Source: Paludibacteraceae bacterium (GTDB taxonomy: Bacteria; Bacteroidota; Bacteroidia; Bacteroidales; Paludibacteraceae). Taken from it: a stretch of DNA of 64,000 bases. The stretch lies in contig JAFUWV010000008.1 of the NCBI GenBank assembly GCA_017477325.1, positions 29,718-93,717 on the forward strand, written 5' to 3'. The notes under the pieces were generated by a model that worked only from the letters and a program-made list of their open reading frames with translations, did not search any database and was not told where the DNA came from. The position numbers and the translations under genes are program-made. Within the stretch, counting starts at the first letter, position 1; each line of letters opens with the position of its first letter. Below are positions 34,981-43,364 of the stretch, piece by piece.

Positions 34981-36963
34981 CTACCGGTTGTCTGTTCGGA
35001 ATGGATTGACAGGCAACCCGTCTACCGACCGGAGGTTGCATATAGGGTTGTCCGCCCACGCATAGCGCACGGCAACAGGCACAAGGACATCGTCGCACCA
35101 GACTTCCACTTGGTCGGAAGCAATGACGCGCGCTTTAGCCACGTGCCAACTGCCATCGGTCGATGCCACGATAAAGCCCTTCACATTGTCGAGTGGTAGA
35201 AGCGACGAGCCGTCTTCCGAAACAGAAAACTTGATGTACATACGGCCATCAATCACTGTGTATGAATCGTATTCAGGCGCAGAACATACAACATCCATTC
35301 CGTAAGTTCTTCTGAGAGCGAGATTGGCTAATCGTGCAGCGACCGCTTTTTTGTCCTTGGGATGGATATCGTTGGCTTCACCCAAATCGATATTCCCTGC
35401 CATACCAACATTGGGAAGATGCAGGACAGAGGTCTGTGCCTCACGAAGTAGTGCCCATTCAGACTCGGGCTGCAGCTCAGACTCGGCAAGATAATTGGCC
35501 AACTGAACAAAATAGAATGGCATATCAGGATGACGGAACTGCATGCGCCAGTCTGTGACAAGTGTCTGGAAGAGGGATTCATATTGCCGGGCGCGGCCTA
35601 CATTATTGCACCCCTGATACCAGATAACGCCTGCCATAGGGAAATCTATCAGTGGATTAATCATCGCATTGTATAGCATGGTAGGGTAGCAAGGGCTTGT
35701 CGGTGAAAGAGGTTGGGCGGGCAGTTTGTCGAGTTTGCATCCGACTCTGTATTTCCATAATCCGGAAAGGCTTATGGAACCCTTCTTCGGGTGGTCAATG
35801 CGCACATCGTCCACGTTGCCGTAGATGCCACCTCCTCCGCCTGTGTCAAGAACGCGCACTACCAGAGTGTGCAAGCCTGGCGTTGCCATTGCTGCAGGAA
35901 TAGTGTACTGACGATGAACATTATATCCCGAACCATGAGCAATCATGTTGCCATCCAGATAAACGTCATCGTAATCATCGATGTATCCCAAGTGTAAAGT
36001 GAGATCGCCTTTCCATGATTCCTGAATGACGAATTGCTTGCGAAACCATACGACTCCATCGAAGCCCGGAAGGATTGTGGCATCAAACATTTGCGGTATC
36101 TGCATCTCACTCCAGGAGTTGTCGTTGTAAGCAGGTTCGGTCCATTGCTGACCATCTGCACTGGCATCGCGGTCAACAAGACTTGCATTCCGATGCCAGG
36201 CATCGTACTGCTTTTCATAGTTCTGAAATATACGTGCGGAATCAAGTCCTACTGCCAGCATATCGGAAACCGTTTGCTGGAATCCCATGATGTCTGCCAT
36301 ACGCTCAACTCGTATCCACGACTCGGCAGGCGTGCCGCCCCAACTGGAGTTTATAACACCGATGGGGATATTGAGTTGAGTGCTTAGACGGCGAGCGAAG
36401 AAGTAGCACAAAGCCGAGAATTCGGGAATGACATCGGGTGAACACCGTTGCCAGCCGGTAGCCACTGTACCGTCGGTATGCGGAAGCTCTGAAACGAGAT
36501 TGTCAATTTTGTTGAGCGACTTGTTCTTTTTAACTTGAAAAATGCGTATGTTAGGATAGTCGGCATCCTGAATCTCCTGTTCGTAGTTATTCACCTTTCC
36601 CCAACCGGCAATGGGCATTTCCATATTGCTCTGTCCTGATCCGAGCCACACTTCTCCAACCATCACATCTTCAAGCACAAGTTTTTTGCCGTCAGAGAAT
36701 GAGAGACGATAAGGTCCTCCGGCAGAAGGTGTGCTGAATACGATGGTGAAATGTCCGTCGGCATCAGCTTTGACGGTTACATCCTGACCGGGCAGACCTG
36801 AGAATGAGACTTTGGAATTGGGTTTGGCATTGCCTTTAAGAGTGATAGTAGTGTTCTGCTGCAGCACCATGTGCGAAGTGTAGACAGAAGGAAGTGTAAC
36901 CTTGGCTTGCAAAGCAAAACAGCATAGTGTGGCAAAAATGAGCAATGAGATTCTGTTGTTCAT
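34981..36963 (-). CDS. Sialate O-acetylesterase-family protein
   Basis: A 660-residue exported esterase. After the signal peptide (residues 1-20) comes an Ig-like domain, then the SGNH/SASA catalytic domain with the nucleophile in GSGQSNMEMP and the oxyanion/His region GVIWYQGCNN. It is split by a galactose-binding/jelly-roll insert (about 240-400, WFRKQFVIQESWKGDL). The family removes O-acetyl groups from sialic acids or other glycans, which lets downstream glycosidases act. It is transcribed alone. Its closeness to the GH20 and peptidoglycan locus leaves open an acetylated amino-sugar substrate, but this is speculation. Confidence 0.85.
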   Translation of the reverse strand: MNNRISLLIFATLCCFALQAKVTLPSVYTSHMVLQQNTTITLKGNAKPNSKVSFSGLPGQDVTVKADADGHFTIVFSTPSAGGPYRLSFSDGKKLVLEDVMVGEVWLGSGQSNMEMPIAGWGKVNNYEQEIQDADYPNIRIFQVKKNKSLNKIDNLVSELPHTDGTVATGWQRCSPDVIPEFSALCYFFARRLSTQLNIPIGVINSSWGGTPAESWIRVERMADIMGFQQTVSDMLAVGLDSARIFQNYEKQYDAWHRNASLVDRDASADGQQWTEPAYNDNSWSEMQIPQMFDATILPGFDGVVWFRKQFVIQESWKGDLTLHLGYIDDYDDVYLDGNMIAHGSGYNVHRQYTIPAAMATPGLHTLVVRVLDTGGGGGIYGNVDDVRIDHPKKGSISLSGLWKYRVGCKLDKLPAQPLSPTSPCYPTMLYNAMINPLIDFPMAGVIWYQGCNNVGRARQYESLFQTLVTDWRMQFRHPDMPFYFVQLANYLAESELQPESEWALLREAQTSVLHLPNVGMAGNIDLGEANDIHPKDKKAVAARLANLALRRTYGMDVVCSAPEYDSYTVIDGRMYIKFSVSEDGSSLLPLDNVKGFIVASTDGSWHVAKARVIASDQVEVWCDDVLVPVAVRYAWADNPICNLRSVDGLPVNPFRTDNR

Positions 36964-37071
36964 AATTAGACGTAAAAAGGTTATTGATGAGTATTATCTT
37001 CATTTTGCAGCAATACCGGGTACCAATTTTCTTTATTTGGATAATCGGGTTCTATCTGCATCTTTTGCCTG

Positions 37072-37103
37072 CAAAAATAATGAAAGTTTTTATAATACAC
37101 AAT
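37072..37103 (-). promoter_or_regulatory. Promoter of the sialate O-acetylesterase gene
   Basis: Minus strand: ATTG (37103-37100), 20-bp spacer, TATTTTTG (37079-37072). The -7 box fits TAnnTTTG; the -33 box has one mismatch. Confidence 0.55.
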
Positions 37104-37221
37104 GCTTTTGTAGTTTTTCAGTCAAACGCATAATGCTTTGACTTATTTTAAGAGTATTTTAACTACAAATAATAGTATAATCCTTATAGTTAGAAAAATA
37201 CTATGATTCTGACCTGTAAAA

Positions 37222-37253
37222 TTTGCAGATGCTAAAAGTTATTTGTACCTTTG
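37222..37253 (+). promoter_or_regulatory. CotH-like gene promoter
   Basis: TTTG (37222-37225), 20-bp spacer, TACCTTTG (37246-37253). Confidence 0.75.
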
Positions 37254-37266
37254 AACCCAAACAAAT

Positions 37267-37332
37267 ATGGTTTCTATAATTATCACTAATCCTGCCTTCA
37301 TAGCTCTTTCCCGGAGTTTCATTGGTTTGTGA
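37267..37332 (+). CDS. Possible 21-residue leader ORF (uORF) before the CotH-like gene
   Basis: The first ATG after the promoter opens a 21-codon frame beginning MVSIIITNPAFIA. Its TGA stop (37330-37332) overlaps the GTG start of the CotH-like gene (37329-37331), as in translational coupling. No similarity is recognised and the peptide may simply be a translation-passage device. Confidence 0.35.
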   Translation: MVSIIITNPAFIALSRSFIGL

Positions 37333-38852
37333 GAAAAAGGTTGTACATACTGTCTTTGTTGGCTGTTGTGTTGCTGGCAGGTTGTTCTGTTAGAGAGCAG
37401 CCTGAGGCGGTTTATGCCGATACTGAGCAGAGACTGATGCATCAATTCTGCATTGCGGCAGCACATAACCCGCAACTAAAAGAAGATATTCAGTTCGAAT
37501 ATGACTCTGTGAATCGCACTTTTACCTGTCAGACGCAGCAGTGGATTGAGGGCATCGATACCCTGCGTCCCGCATTCTATGCCGATGGAGAGGTTTATGT
37601 AAACGGCAAGGAACAACTTACTGGTATCACTCCATGCAATTTCTCCGGGCGCGTAGTGGAGTATACTGTGCGTAATACGAGTCAGATGACACAGGGCAAG
37701 TACTCCGTGAGCATCATCTCTCCGCAGACAACGGGGCTGCCGGTATTGAAAATAGATATAGCTGGCGGCAGAATAGTGAAGGACAAAGAGAAATACCTGC
37801 CTGCTACATACATGCTCAATGTTTCCGGCACTACAATCAAAGGTGCGCTGGAGATACGAGGTCGAGGCAACAGCACTTGGTGGGAAAAGAAGAAACCGTA
37901 CAAGATAAAATTGTCGGAGTCTGCTCCTTTGTTTGGAATGCATAAGGCCCGCACATGGGTTTTGCTTGCCAATGCACTCGATGTGACCCTTCTGACAAAC
38001 AACGTGGCATTCTCCCTCGCCAGAAAGATGCAAATGCCTTTTACCAATCATGGGCAGCATGTCGAACTCTACCTCAATGACAAATATGAAGGTAACTATT
38101 TCCTTACCGAGCAAATCGATGTTCACAAAGGCAGAGTGGAAGTAGATACATTAAAAGGTGGATTCCTGGCGGAGATAGACCTGAATTTTGATAAAGAGTA
38201 CAAGTGGACGTCATCAATATACAAATTGCCCGTAATGCTGAGCAAACCGGAGAATAGCATTGCTATGGATGAGTTGAAGTCTGTGTTTTTCAAGGTGGAG
38301 AGGTTGCTTGCAAGGCCTAATCCCAGTTTTGAAAAGTTGTCCGCATTGATTGATATGCCGTCTCTTGTAAGGTACATGATATTGAATGAGTTGGTATTTA
38401 ACATTGAATTGGGTCACCCTAAAAGTGTATTCTTTTACCGCAAAAGCAGTGAAGCTCCTTTGGAGTGGGGGCCTGTGTGGGATTTCGATTGGGCATTCGG
38501 ATATGCCGGCTCAAATTTTGTCTATTTCCAGAATCCCGACCAATTGATGTTTGATATTACTCATCAGTCTGGGCAGATGTGGGGGGCAGGAGGGACATTC
38601 TTCTCGCGCTTTCTTCTCATGCCTGAGTTTTGCGAGTTGTATAGGCAAGAGTGGGAAAGGGTCTTGCCGGAAGTGTCTGATATAGGGGGGTATATATGGT
38701 CTCAGGGGAAACAGTTGGACTATTCTTGGCATGAAAACCGGAAGCGTTGGGGGGCACCTGATGTTGCGAAGCAAGATTCATATATGGTGATGGCGGGCTT
38801 TATCAACCGGAGAGTCAACTTGATATCAAAAACAACGCGCCGGCAAAACTAA
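37329..38852 (+). CDS. CotH-like kinase-fold lipoprotein
   Basis: A 507-residue lipoprotein with lipobox LLAGC (Cys19). Residues about 125-480 match the CotH family: LEIRGRGNSTWWEKKKPYKIKL, given here as the blocks RGRGNSTW and KKPYKIKL, then LLANALDV, VELYLNDKYEGNYFLTEQI and PVWDFDWAFGY. CotH folds like a protein kinase and can phosphorylate secreted proteins in Bacillus; the substrate in Bacteroidota is not known. The N-terminal 110 residues form an Ig-like domain. The start is GTG, since no ATG is in frame, and the stop codon lies within the loop of the terminator. Confidence 0.8.
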   Translation: MRKRLYILSLLAVVLLAGCSVREQPEAVYADTEQRLMHQFCIAAAHNPQLKEDIQFEYDSVNRTFTCQTQQWIEGIDTLRPAFYADGEVYVNGKEQLTGITPCNFSGRVVEYTVRNTSQMTQGKYSVSIISPQTTGLPVLKIDIAGGRIVKDKEKYLPATYMLNVSGTTIKGALEIRGRGNSTWWEKKKPYKIKLSESAPLFGMHKARTWVLLANALDVTLLTNNVAFSLARKMQMPFTNHGQHVELYLNDKYEGNYFLTEQIDVHKGRVEVDTLKGGFLAEIDLNFDKEYKWTSSIYKLPVMLSKPENSIAMDELKSVFFKVERLLARPNPSFEKLSALIDMPSLVRYMILNELVFNIELGHPKSVFFYRKSSEAPLEWGPVWDFDWAFGYAGSNFVYFQNPDQLMFDITHQSGQMWGAGGTFFSRFLLMPEFCELYRQEWERVLPEVSDIGGYIWSQGKQLDYSWHENRKRWGAPDVAKQDSYMVMAGFINRRVNLISKTTRRQN

Positions 38853-38862
38853 ACCGGCGCGT
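38835..38862. terminator. Terminator between convergent genes
   Basis: ACGCGCCGG pairs with CCGGCGCGT around a 10-nt loop; ATTTGATTTTT follows on the plus strand. It overlaps the stop codon of the CotH-like gene and faces the convergent kinase gene. Confidence 0.8.
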
Positions 38863-38909
38863 ATTTGATTTTTATGCTCTCCTCTTGAGCTATTGTCAGT
38901 GGATATTTG

Positions 38910-40598
38910 TCAGTACCTGAATGAACTGCCGCCGACAAACTCACGAAGCAATGAAGTAGGCGGTATCTCGCGCTCAGGTATGCTGACAAAGTATTGCAGA
39001 AATTTCAACAACCTGTGAGCCTCAGTATATTCATCGCAATACTTGGGCACTTCGGCAAGTATTAGTTCGGCATGACGTTTCAGCACTGCCAGTTCGAAGA
39101 GCAATGCCGAGTTGAACATCACGTCGGCATTCTCTTGATACGGATATATCCATTTCTCCTCACCTCTACGCACACTGGCAGCGCGGGCTATAGTCTCCTT
39201 TGCCGAGTAGTTGCGGTAGCGGTAGTCACGGACTATGCGGCGTATAAGGCGTGTGTCGGTGGTTGGAATCCAGTTGTGGTTGTCCAGATTGATAGTGGTA
39301 AGAGCCGATACGTAGATGCGGAAAGTGGCTTCGCGCGGGATATTTGGTATAAGCTGGGGATTCAATGCGTGAATACCTTCCAGTATTATGATGTTGTCTT
39401 CCTCTATTTTGAGTTTGTTGCCCATATAGTATCGCTTGCCATCTTCGAAGTTGAAAGTTGGCAGGTTTATCTCTTTGCCTTCCAGCAGGTCGCTCAGTTG
39501 TTGACGGAAGAGTGGCAAATCTATTGCATTCAGGTCTTCAAAATCGTATTCCCCGTTCTCGTCTTTAGGAGTGTCCTCGCGATTGACAAAGTAGTTGTCC
39601 ATAGAGATGACTACAGGCATAATGCCATTCACGCGCAGTTGTATAGTCAGTCGCTTGGAGAAAGTGGTCTTACCCGATGATGAAGGACCGGAAATAAGTA
39701 CGAATTTAGGCCTGCCTCCCTCTCGGTGAGCTATCATGTCGGCAATTTGGCTTATCTTCTTTTCTTGTAGTGCCTCACTTAGTTTGATGATGTCAAAAGT
39801 CTTGTTCTTGCGGCATGCTATATTCAAGTCCGCCACATTGTCAATCTTCATCAGGTGATTCCAGGATATATACTCGTTGAATATTCCGAACATTTTCTCC
39901 TGTTGAATGGTGTCCTCCAGTCTGCTGGGGTCTTTTCTGCAAGGAATACGCATCAGCATTCCGTCGAAATACGGCTCTACATCGAAAATGTTTAGATAGC
40001 CTGTCGAAGGCATCAATACTCCGGTGTAGTAGTCGATGTAGTCTCCCATGCGGAAGTAACGGCTGTAGGGCATACCCAGCGTCTCAAACAGGTTGACCTC
40101 AGTCTCATTGCGTTCTTTGAACAGGCGCATCACCTCCTTTGTCTGTTTTTCCTCGCAGACTATGGTGCGGTCCTCCTTTATTATCTGTTGCATGCGCTCT
40201 TTTATTGCATTTATCACTTGAGGTGTCACCTCCATAAGGCCTGTCTTCCCGTTCTCGTCTTTCTGAAGAATACGGCAATAGTAACCTTTTGAGATAGGGT
40301 GCTCAATTCGAAGGTCTGCCTGAGGATATAGTTCTCTAATAGCGCAACTCATCACCATCGACAGAGTCCTTACATAGCATCGCATGCCCGCAGAACAGGA
40401 AATATCCACAAACTCAATGTCCTTGGGCATGTAGATGAAGAAATTGAGGTCTTCAAGTTTATAGTTTACCCGAGCGGCAACTACGGGGAAACTGAGGCTA
40501 ATGTTTAGCGACTGGTAGATTTCAAGCAGAGACGAACCGCGGGGCACTTCATGATACGTGCCTGTGTTCTTGCAGAAAATGGTGACTGTGGATTGCAT
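38910..40598 (-). CDS. TGS-domain uridine kinase-like protein
   Basis: A 562-residue cytoplasmic protein. The N-terminal TGS-like domain (MQSTVTIFCKNTGTYHEVP) is followed by a region resembling the threonyl-tRNA synthetase second additional domain (HPISKGYYCRIL), then a phosphoribulokinase/uridine kinase domain with P-loop ISGPSSSGKTTFSKRL (near residue 300). This fusion is widespread in Bacteroidales and is annotated as a nucleoside kinase; the physiological substrate is not established. The frame extends to 40658, but the promoter at 40628-40659 excludes that start, so ATG 40598 is used. Confidence 0.85.
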   Translation of the reverse strand: MQSTVTIFCKNTGTYHEVPRGSSLLEIYQSLNISLSFPVVAARVNYKLEDLNFFIYMPKDIEFVDISCSAGMRCYVRTLSMVMSCAIRELYPQADLRIEHPISKGYYCRILQKDENGKTGLMEVTPQVINAIKERMQQIIKEDRTIVCEEKQTKEVMRLFKERNETEVNLFETLGMPYSRYFRMGDYIDYYTGVLMPSTGYLNIFDVEPYFDGMLMRIPCRKDPSRLEDTIQQEKMFGIFNEYISWNHLMKIDNVADLNIACRKNKTFDIIKLSEALQEKKISQIADMIAHREGGRPKFVLISGPSSSGKTTFSKRLTIQLRVNGIMPVVISMDNYFVNREDTPKDENGEYDFEDLNAIDLPLFRQQLSDLLEGKEINLPTFNFEDGKRYYMGNKLKIEEDNIIILEGIHALNPQLIPNIPREATFRIYVSALTTINLDNHNWIPTTDTRLIRRIVRDYRYRNYSAKETIARAASVRRGEEKWIYPYQENADVMFNSALLFELAVLKRHAELILAEVPKYCDEYTEAHRLLKFLQYFVSIPEREIPPTSLLREFVGGSSFRY

Positions 40599-40627
40599 AA
40601 AGCGAGGGGTTAATTCATTTATGCTTG

Positions 40628-40659
40628 CAAAGATACTTGTTTTTTCTTGATTGCACAAG
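40628..40659 (-). promoter_or_regulatory. Promoter of the TGS-kinase gene
   Basis: Minus strand: CTTG (40659-40656), 20-bp spacer, TATCTTTG (40635-40628). One mismatch in the -33 box; leader about 25 nt. Confidence 0.65.
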
Positions 40660-40685
40660 TGTGTATAGTTGTATTTATATTTTTT

Positions 40686-43178
40686 TTAAAAGGTAGATGG
40701 TTCTGGTGGCTCATTACCTGTTTCCGACTCAACCGTTTGTACCGTACTATGTGTGACGTTGCTCTTCTCTCCCAGGTAAAAGCAGCAGGCATTAATGAGT
40801 TGGGCATCTGTTTCAAAAGGCCCTATATATAATAAGGAGTGCTCAGTCGGTTCTGTGCCGTCAAGTGTGTAACGGATTTCTGCCCCTTCGACAGCTTTGT
40901 TCATATACACTCTCGAACTCTTCATACTTTCCCTATGTATGCCTGGCTGTGAAAGGTGAAATGCATAGCCTTGCTGGTTCAGGTATGGCAATTCGTATTT
41001 GCTTAGTTGCAGATTGTAGTTGTTCAGTGCCTCTTCGTATTTTCCTTGCCAGCGTTTGTTCCAACTGCGTTCTGCTGTACCAAGCAGTTTGGGTAGGAGG
41101 TAGCGCTCCAGTTGTTCAGGATTGCGTATGGTTTCGCTCCATAGTTGTGCTTGCACGCCTCGCAGATTTTTGCTCGAATCGGCAATCAAAATAGTTTTGT
41201 CGCTATTCATGTATTTCCCTAAATCTCTGTTTTCGCCCCTCAAAGTTCTTCTAACTGACAGATACAGTGAGTCGGGACGAAGATCAAAACTGCAATATTC
41301 GTCCACGTAACCTCCCCAGTTCAGACCTGTCTCTTGCTCATGGTTCAGATAGCACATATCCATGTACAAGTTGCATACGCTGCATATCATCACAGGGTAG
41401 CCCGCATTGGCAAGACGGTATGGTTTCTCGTCGCCACGCCATTCCGGCACACTGTTCCATGCGTATGTCAGTATGTTTTTTCCTGCAAAGCGTGGATTGG
41501 GGGTACCCTGGCGGTATGCCACCTCTTCCCAACCTGCTGTCTGTACTCCATATTCACTCAGTATTGTTGCTATTGTCTCAAGAAAACTATCCTTCAGATT
41601 GGCAACATCTGTACTCGTGACTGTAGCGCAGAGCTCTTCTCCGTTCTTCATAAAAGGCAGATTATATTCGGCTCCCGGCTCTGCTGCCATACGCTGTGCG
41701 AACACATACTGTCCTGTCTTTGGTGAACCCAGCCAGGCACCGCGTGGCACTTCGTCACCACCGACATGGAAAATACTAATCGGTGCATCTGCTTCTTTGT
41801 ACATCTGCATAATCTCGTCTATTACTTTCTTGGCAAAGGTGTAGCACGAAGGCAATGCTATGCAGATTACGTTGTCTGTGTAATGTTGTGCACTCACGTA
41901 TCTGCTTGTGTCTTGAAAGTCGCTGAGCAGATACTCCTCTGCTTTCTCCTTGTCTGTGTCAATATATTTCCAATATCTCGCTTCCATTGCTTTTATAGCA
42001 GCGCGTGAGTGCCCGGGCATGTCTATCTCGGGGACAATGTTTACAAATCTCTGTTTGGCGTATCTGAGTATCTCAATGAAATCTTGTTTTGTTAGGTATC
42101 CGTTGGCTGATGCCTCTTTGTCGTCAGGATTCCAGCCGCCTGAGTACATAGGGTAGAGGCAGTCTCTCTCGTCTTTGGTGTATCCTCTTCGTGCTCCCAC
42201 TTCAGTGAGTTCCGGCAGCCCCGGAATCTCTATGCGCCATCCTTCGTCATCGGTCAGGTGCAGATGCAGCACATTCATCTTGTACATGCTCAGCAGGTCA
42301 ATGATGCGCATAATCTCCTGCTTGCTTGTGAAGTTGCGCGCTATGTCAAGCATGAGTCCTCTGTGCGGAGTGTCAGGCCAGTCGGTGATGCGGCAGTATG
42401 GTAGCTTCTCTCCGTACTGCTGGCGGAGTCGCTCAAGAGTAAGTTCGGCATAAAACTTTCCTGCTGCATCAGCAGATGTTATGTGTGTCCCCTCTTTGTC
42501 AATCTGCAAACTGTATCCCTCTGCGGGTAGTGCGTCGTCATCATTGGTCATTGACTGGTCTTCGGCAGAGGCAAGCACCACTTTCTTAGGCTGCGGCAAC
42601 AGGTGAAGAGTGGTTTGCTCAGTTAACTTGTCAAACTCCTCAAACTTTTCAAACCTCATATTCTGCTTGTACACTTCTTCTCCGTCTGCATAAGGAAACC
42701 CGGCAATCTTGCGTCTGAACTCATGCCCGTCTGCTGAATAGACATACTCCATGGGAACAGTTATGGGCTGTTTTGCTTTCGGTTCCAGGCCTTTGACTAC
42801 GAATGCACCTTGTGGCGCACCCGTGCGGCGCATGATGTTTCCTCTGTAGCGCAGCCTTATCTCACGGCTGCTGTCTGGTGGTAGCGGTTGCCATAGTGTC
42901 GTTGGGGTAAGGCTGTGATACGATGCTTGTATTTGTGTTACGTGAACTTGTTCGCCTTCTGTCTCAAGCGGTGCTACCGACATCTGATTCCAGTACACTG
43001 CCCAATCGGCAAACAATGTGTCAGTAGAAATGTTGTGTATGGTCAGTTTGCTTTCTGCAATCCCTGACTCAATGTCATTTTCTATGTGTTGCCAACTCAG
43101 AGTGATAGGAGCTTTTTTGTTCGTACAACTTGTTGCTATAACTGCAAAGATGACCAATATGCGTAATTTTTGTTTCAT
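40686..43178 (-). CDS. Beta-N-acetylhexosaminidase lipoprotein, GH20
   Basis: An 830-residue enzyme that releases terminal GlcNAc or GalNAc. It is a lipoprotein (IATSC, Cys18). Order: an N-terminal beta domain, a GH20b domain (about 180-250, LLPQPKKVVL), the GH20 barrel (HRGLMLDIARNF, LHLHLTDDEGW and the catalytic Asp-Glu pair in HVGGDEVPRG near residue 470), then a C-terminal CHB_HEX_C-type domain (IRYTLDGTEPT). An ORF reaches 43199 but ATG 43178 begins the signal peptide and follows the -7 box at 43197-43204. It diverges from the GHL10-NamZ operon and could supply GlcNAc release for it. Confidence 0.92.
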   Translation of the reverse strand: MKQKLRILVIFAVIATSCTNKKAPITLSWQHIENDIESGIAESKLTIHNISTDTLFADWAVYWNQMSVAPLETEGEQVHVTQIQASYHSLTPTTLWQPLPPDSSREIRLRYRGNIMRRTGAPQGAFVVKGLEPKAKQPITVPMEYVYSADGHEFRRKIAGFPYADGEEVYKQNMRFEKFEEFDKLTEQTTLHLLPQPKKVVLASAEDQSMTNDDDALPAEGYSLQIDKEGTHITSADAAGKFYAELTLERLRQQYGEKLPYCRITDWPDTPHRGLMLDIARNFTSKQEIMRIIDLLSMYKMNVLHLHLTDDEGWRIEIPGLPELTEVGARRGYTKDERDCLYPMYSGGWNPDDKEASANGYLTKQDFIEILRYAKQRFVNIVPEIDMPGHSRAAIKAMEARYWKYIDTDKEKAEEYLLSDFQDTSRYVSAQHYTDNVICIALPSCYTFAKKVIDEIMQMYKEADAPISIFHVGGDEVPRGAWLGSPKTGQYVFAQRMAAEPGAEYNLPFMKNGEELCATVTSTDVANLKDSFLETIATILSEYGVQTAGWEEVAYRQGTPNPRFAGKNILTYAWNSVPEWRGDEKPYRLANAGYPVMICSVCNLYMDMCYLNHEQETGLNWGGYVDEYCSFDLRPDSLYLSVRRTLRGENRDLGKYMNSDKTILIADSSKNLRGVQAQLWSETIRNPEQLERYLLPKLLGTAERSWNKRWQGKYEEALNNYNLQLSKYELPYLNQQGYAFHLSQPGIHRESMKSSRVYMNKAVEGAEIRYTLDGTEPTEHSLLYIGPFETDAQLINACCFYLGEKSNVTHSTVQTVESETGNEPPEPSTF

Positions 43179-43196
43179 AATGTAGATATTTTCGCG

Positions 43197-43284
43197 CAAA
43201 GATACAATATTTTATCCACATAAAAAATATGTTGAAGAACATAAAAATTGCTATTTATGCATTGCATAAAAAGAGTTACCTTTG
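43197..43284. promoter_or_regulatory. Divergent promoter region of GH20 and the GHL10 operon
   Basis: Minus strand -7 box TATCTTTG at 43204-43197 for GH20 and plus strand -7 box TACCTTTG at 43277-43284 for GHL10. The -33 boxes are poor matches in both directions (TTTT, ATTT), which suggests activator-dependent promoters. A single 9-bp DnaA-type box (TTATCCACA, 43212-43220) lies between them. The GHL10 leader is about 80 nt. Confidence 0.55.
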
Positions 43285-43364
43285 TCGTCAGAATTCTTGC
43301 GTGTGTACGTATGCGGGCGTAAGAGGTTCGAAATATTTCGTAAATATCTAATTGATAGGCATAA

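Noticed and set aside
42600-42660. Tandem repeat CTCAAACTT-like in the GH20 gene
   Set aside because: Its period is 9, not 7, and it encodes an ordinary charged linker (FEKFEEFDKL), so it was not counted with the heptamer family.
43212-43220. Perfect DnaA box TTATCCACA in the GH20/GHL10 intergenic region
   Set aside because: It is a single box in a 190-bp promoter region without further boxes, an AT-rich unwinding region or dnaA/dnaN nearby, so it is not an origin.
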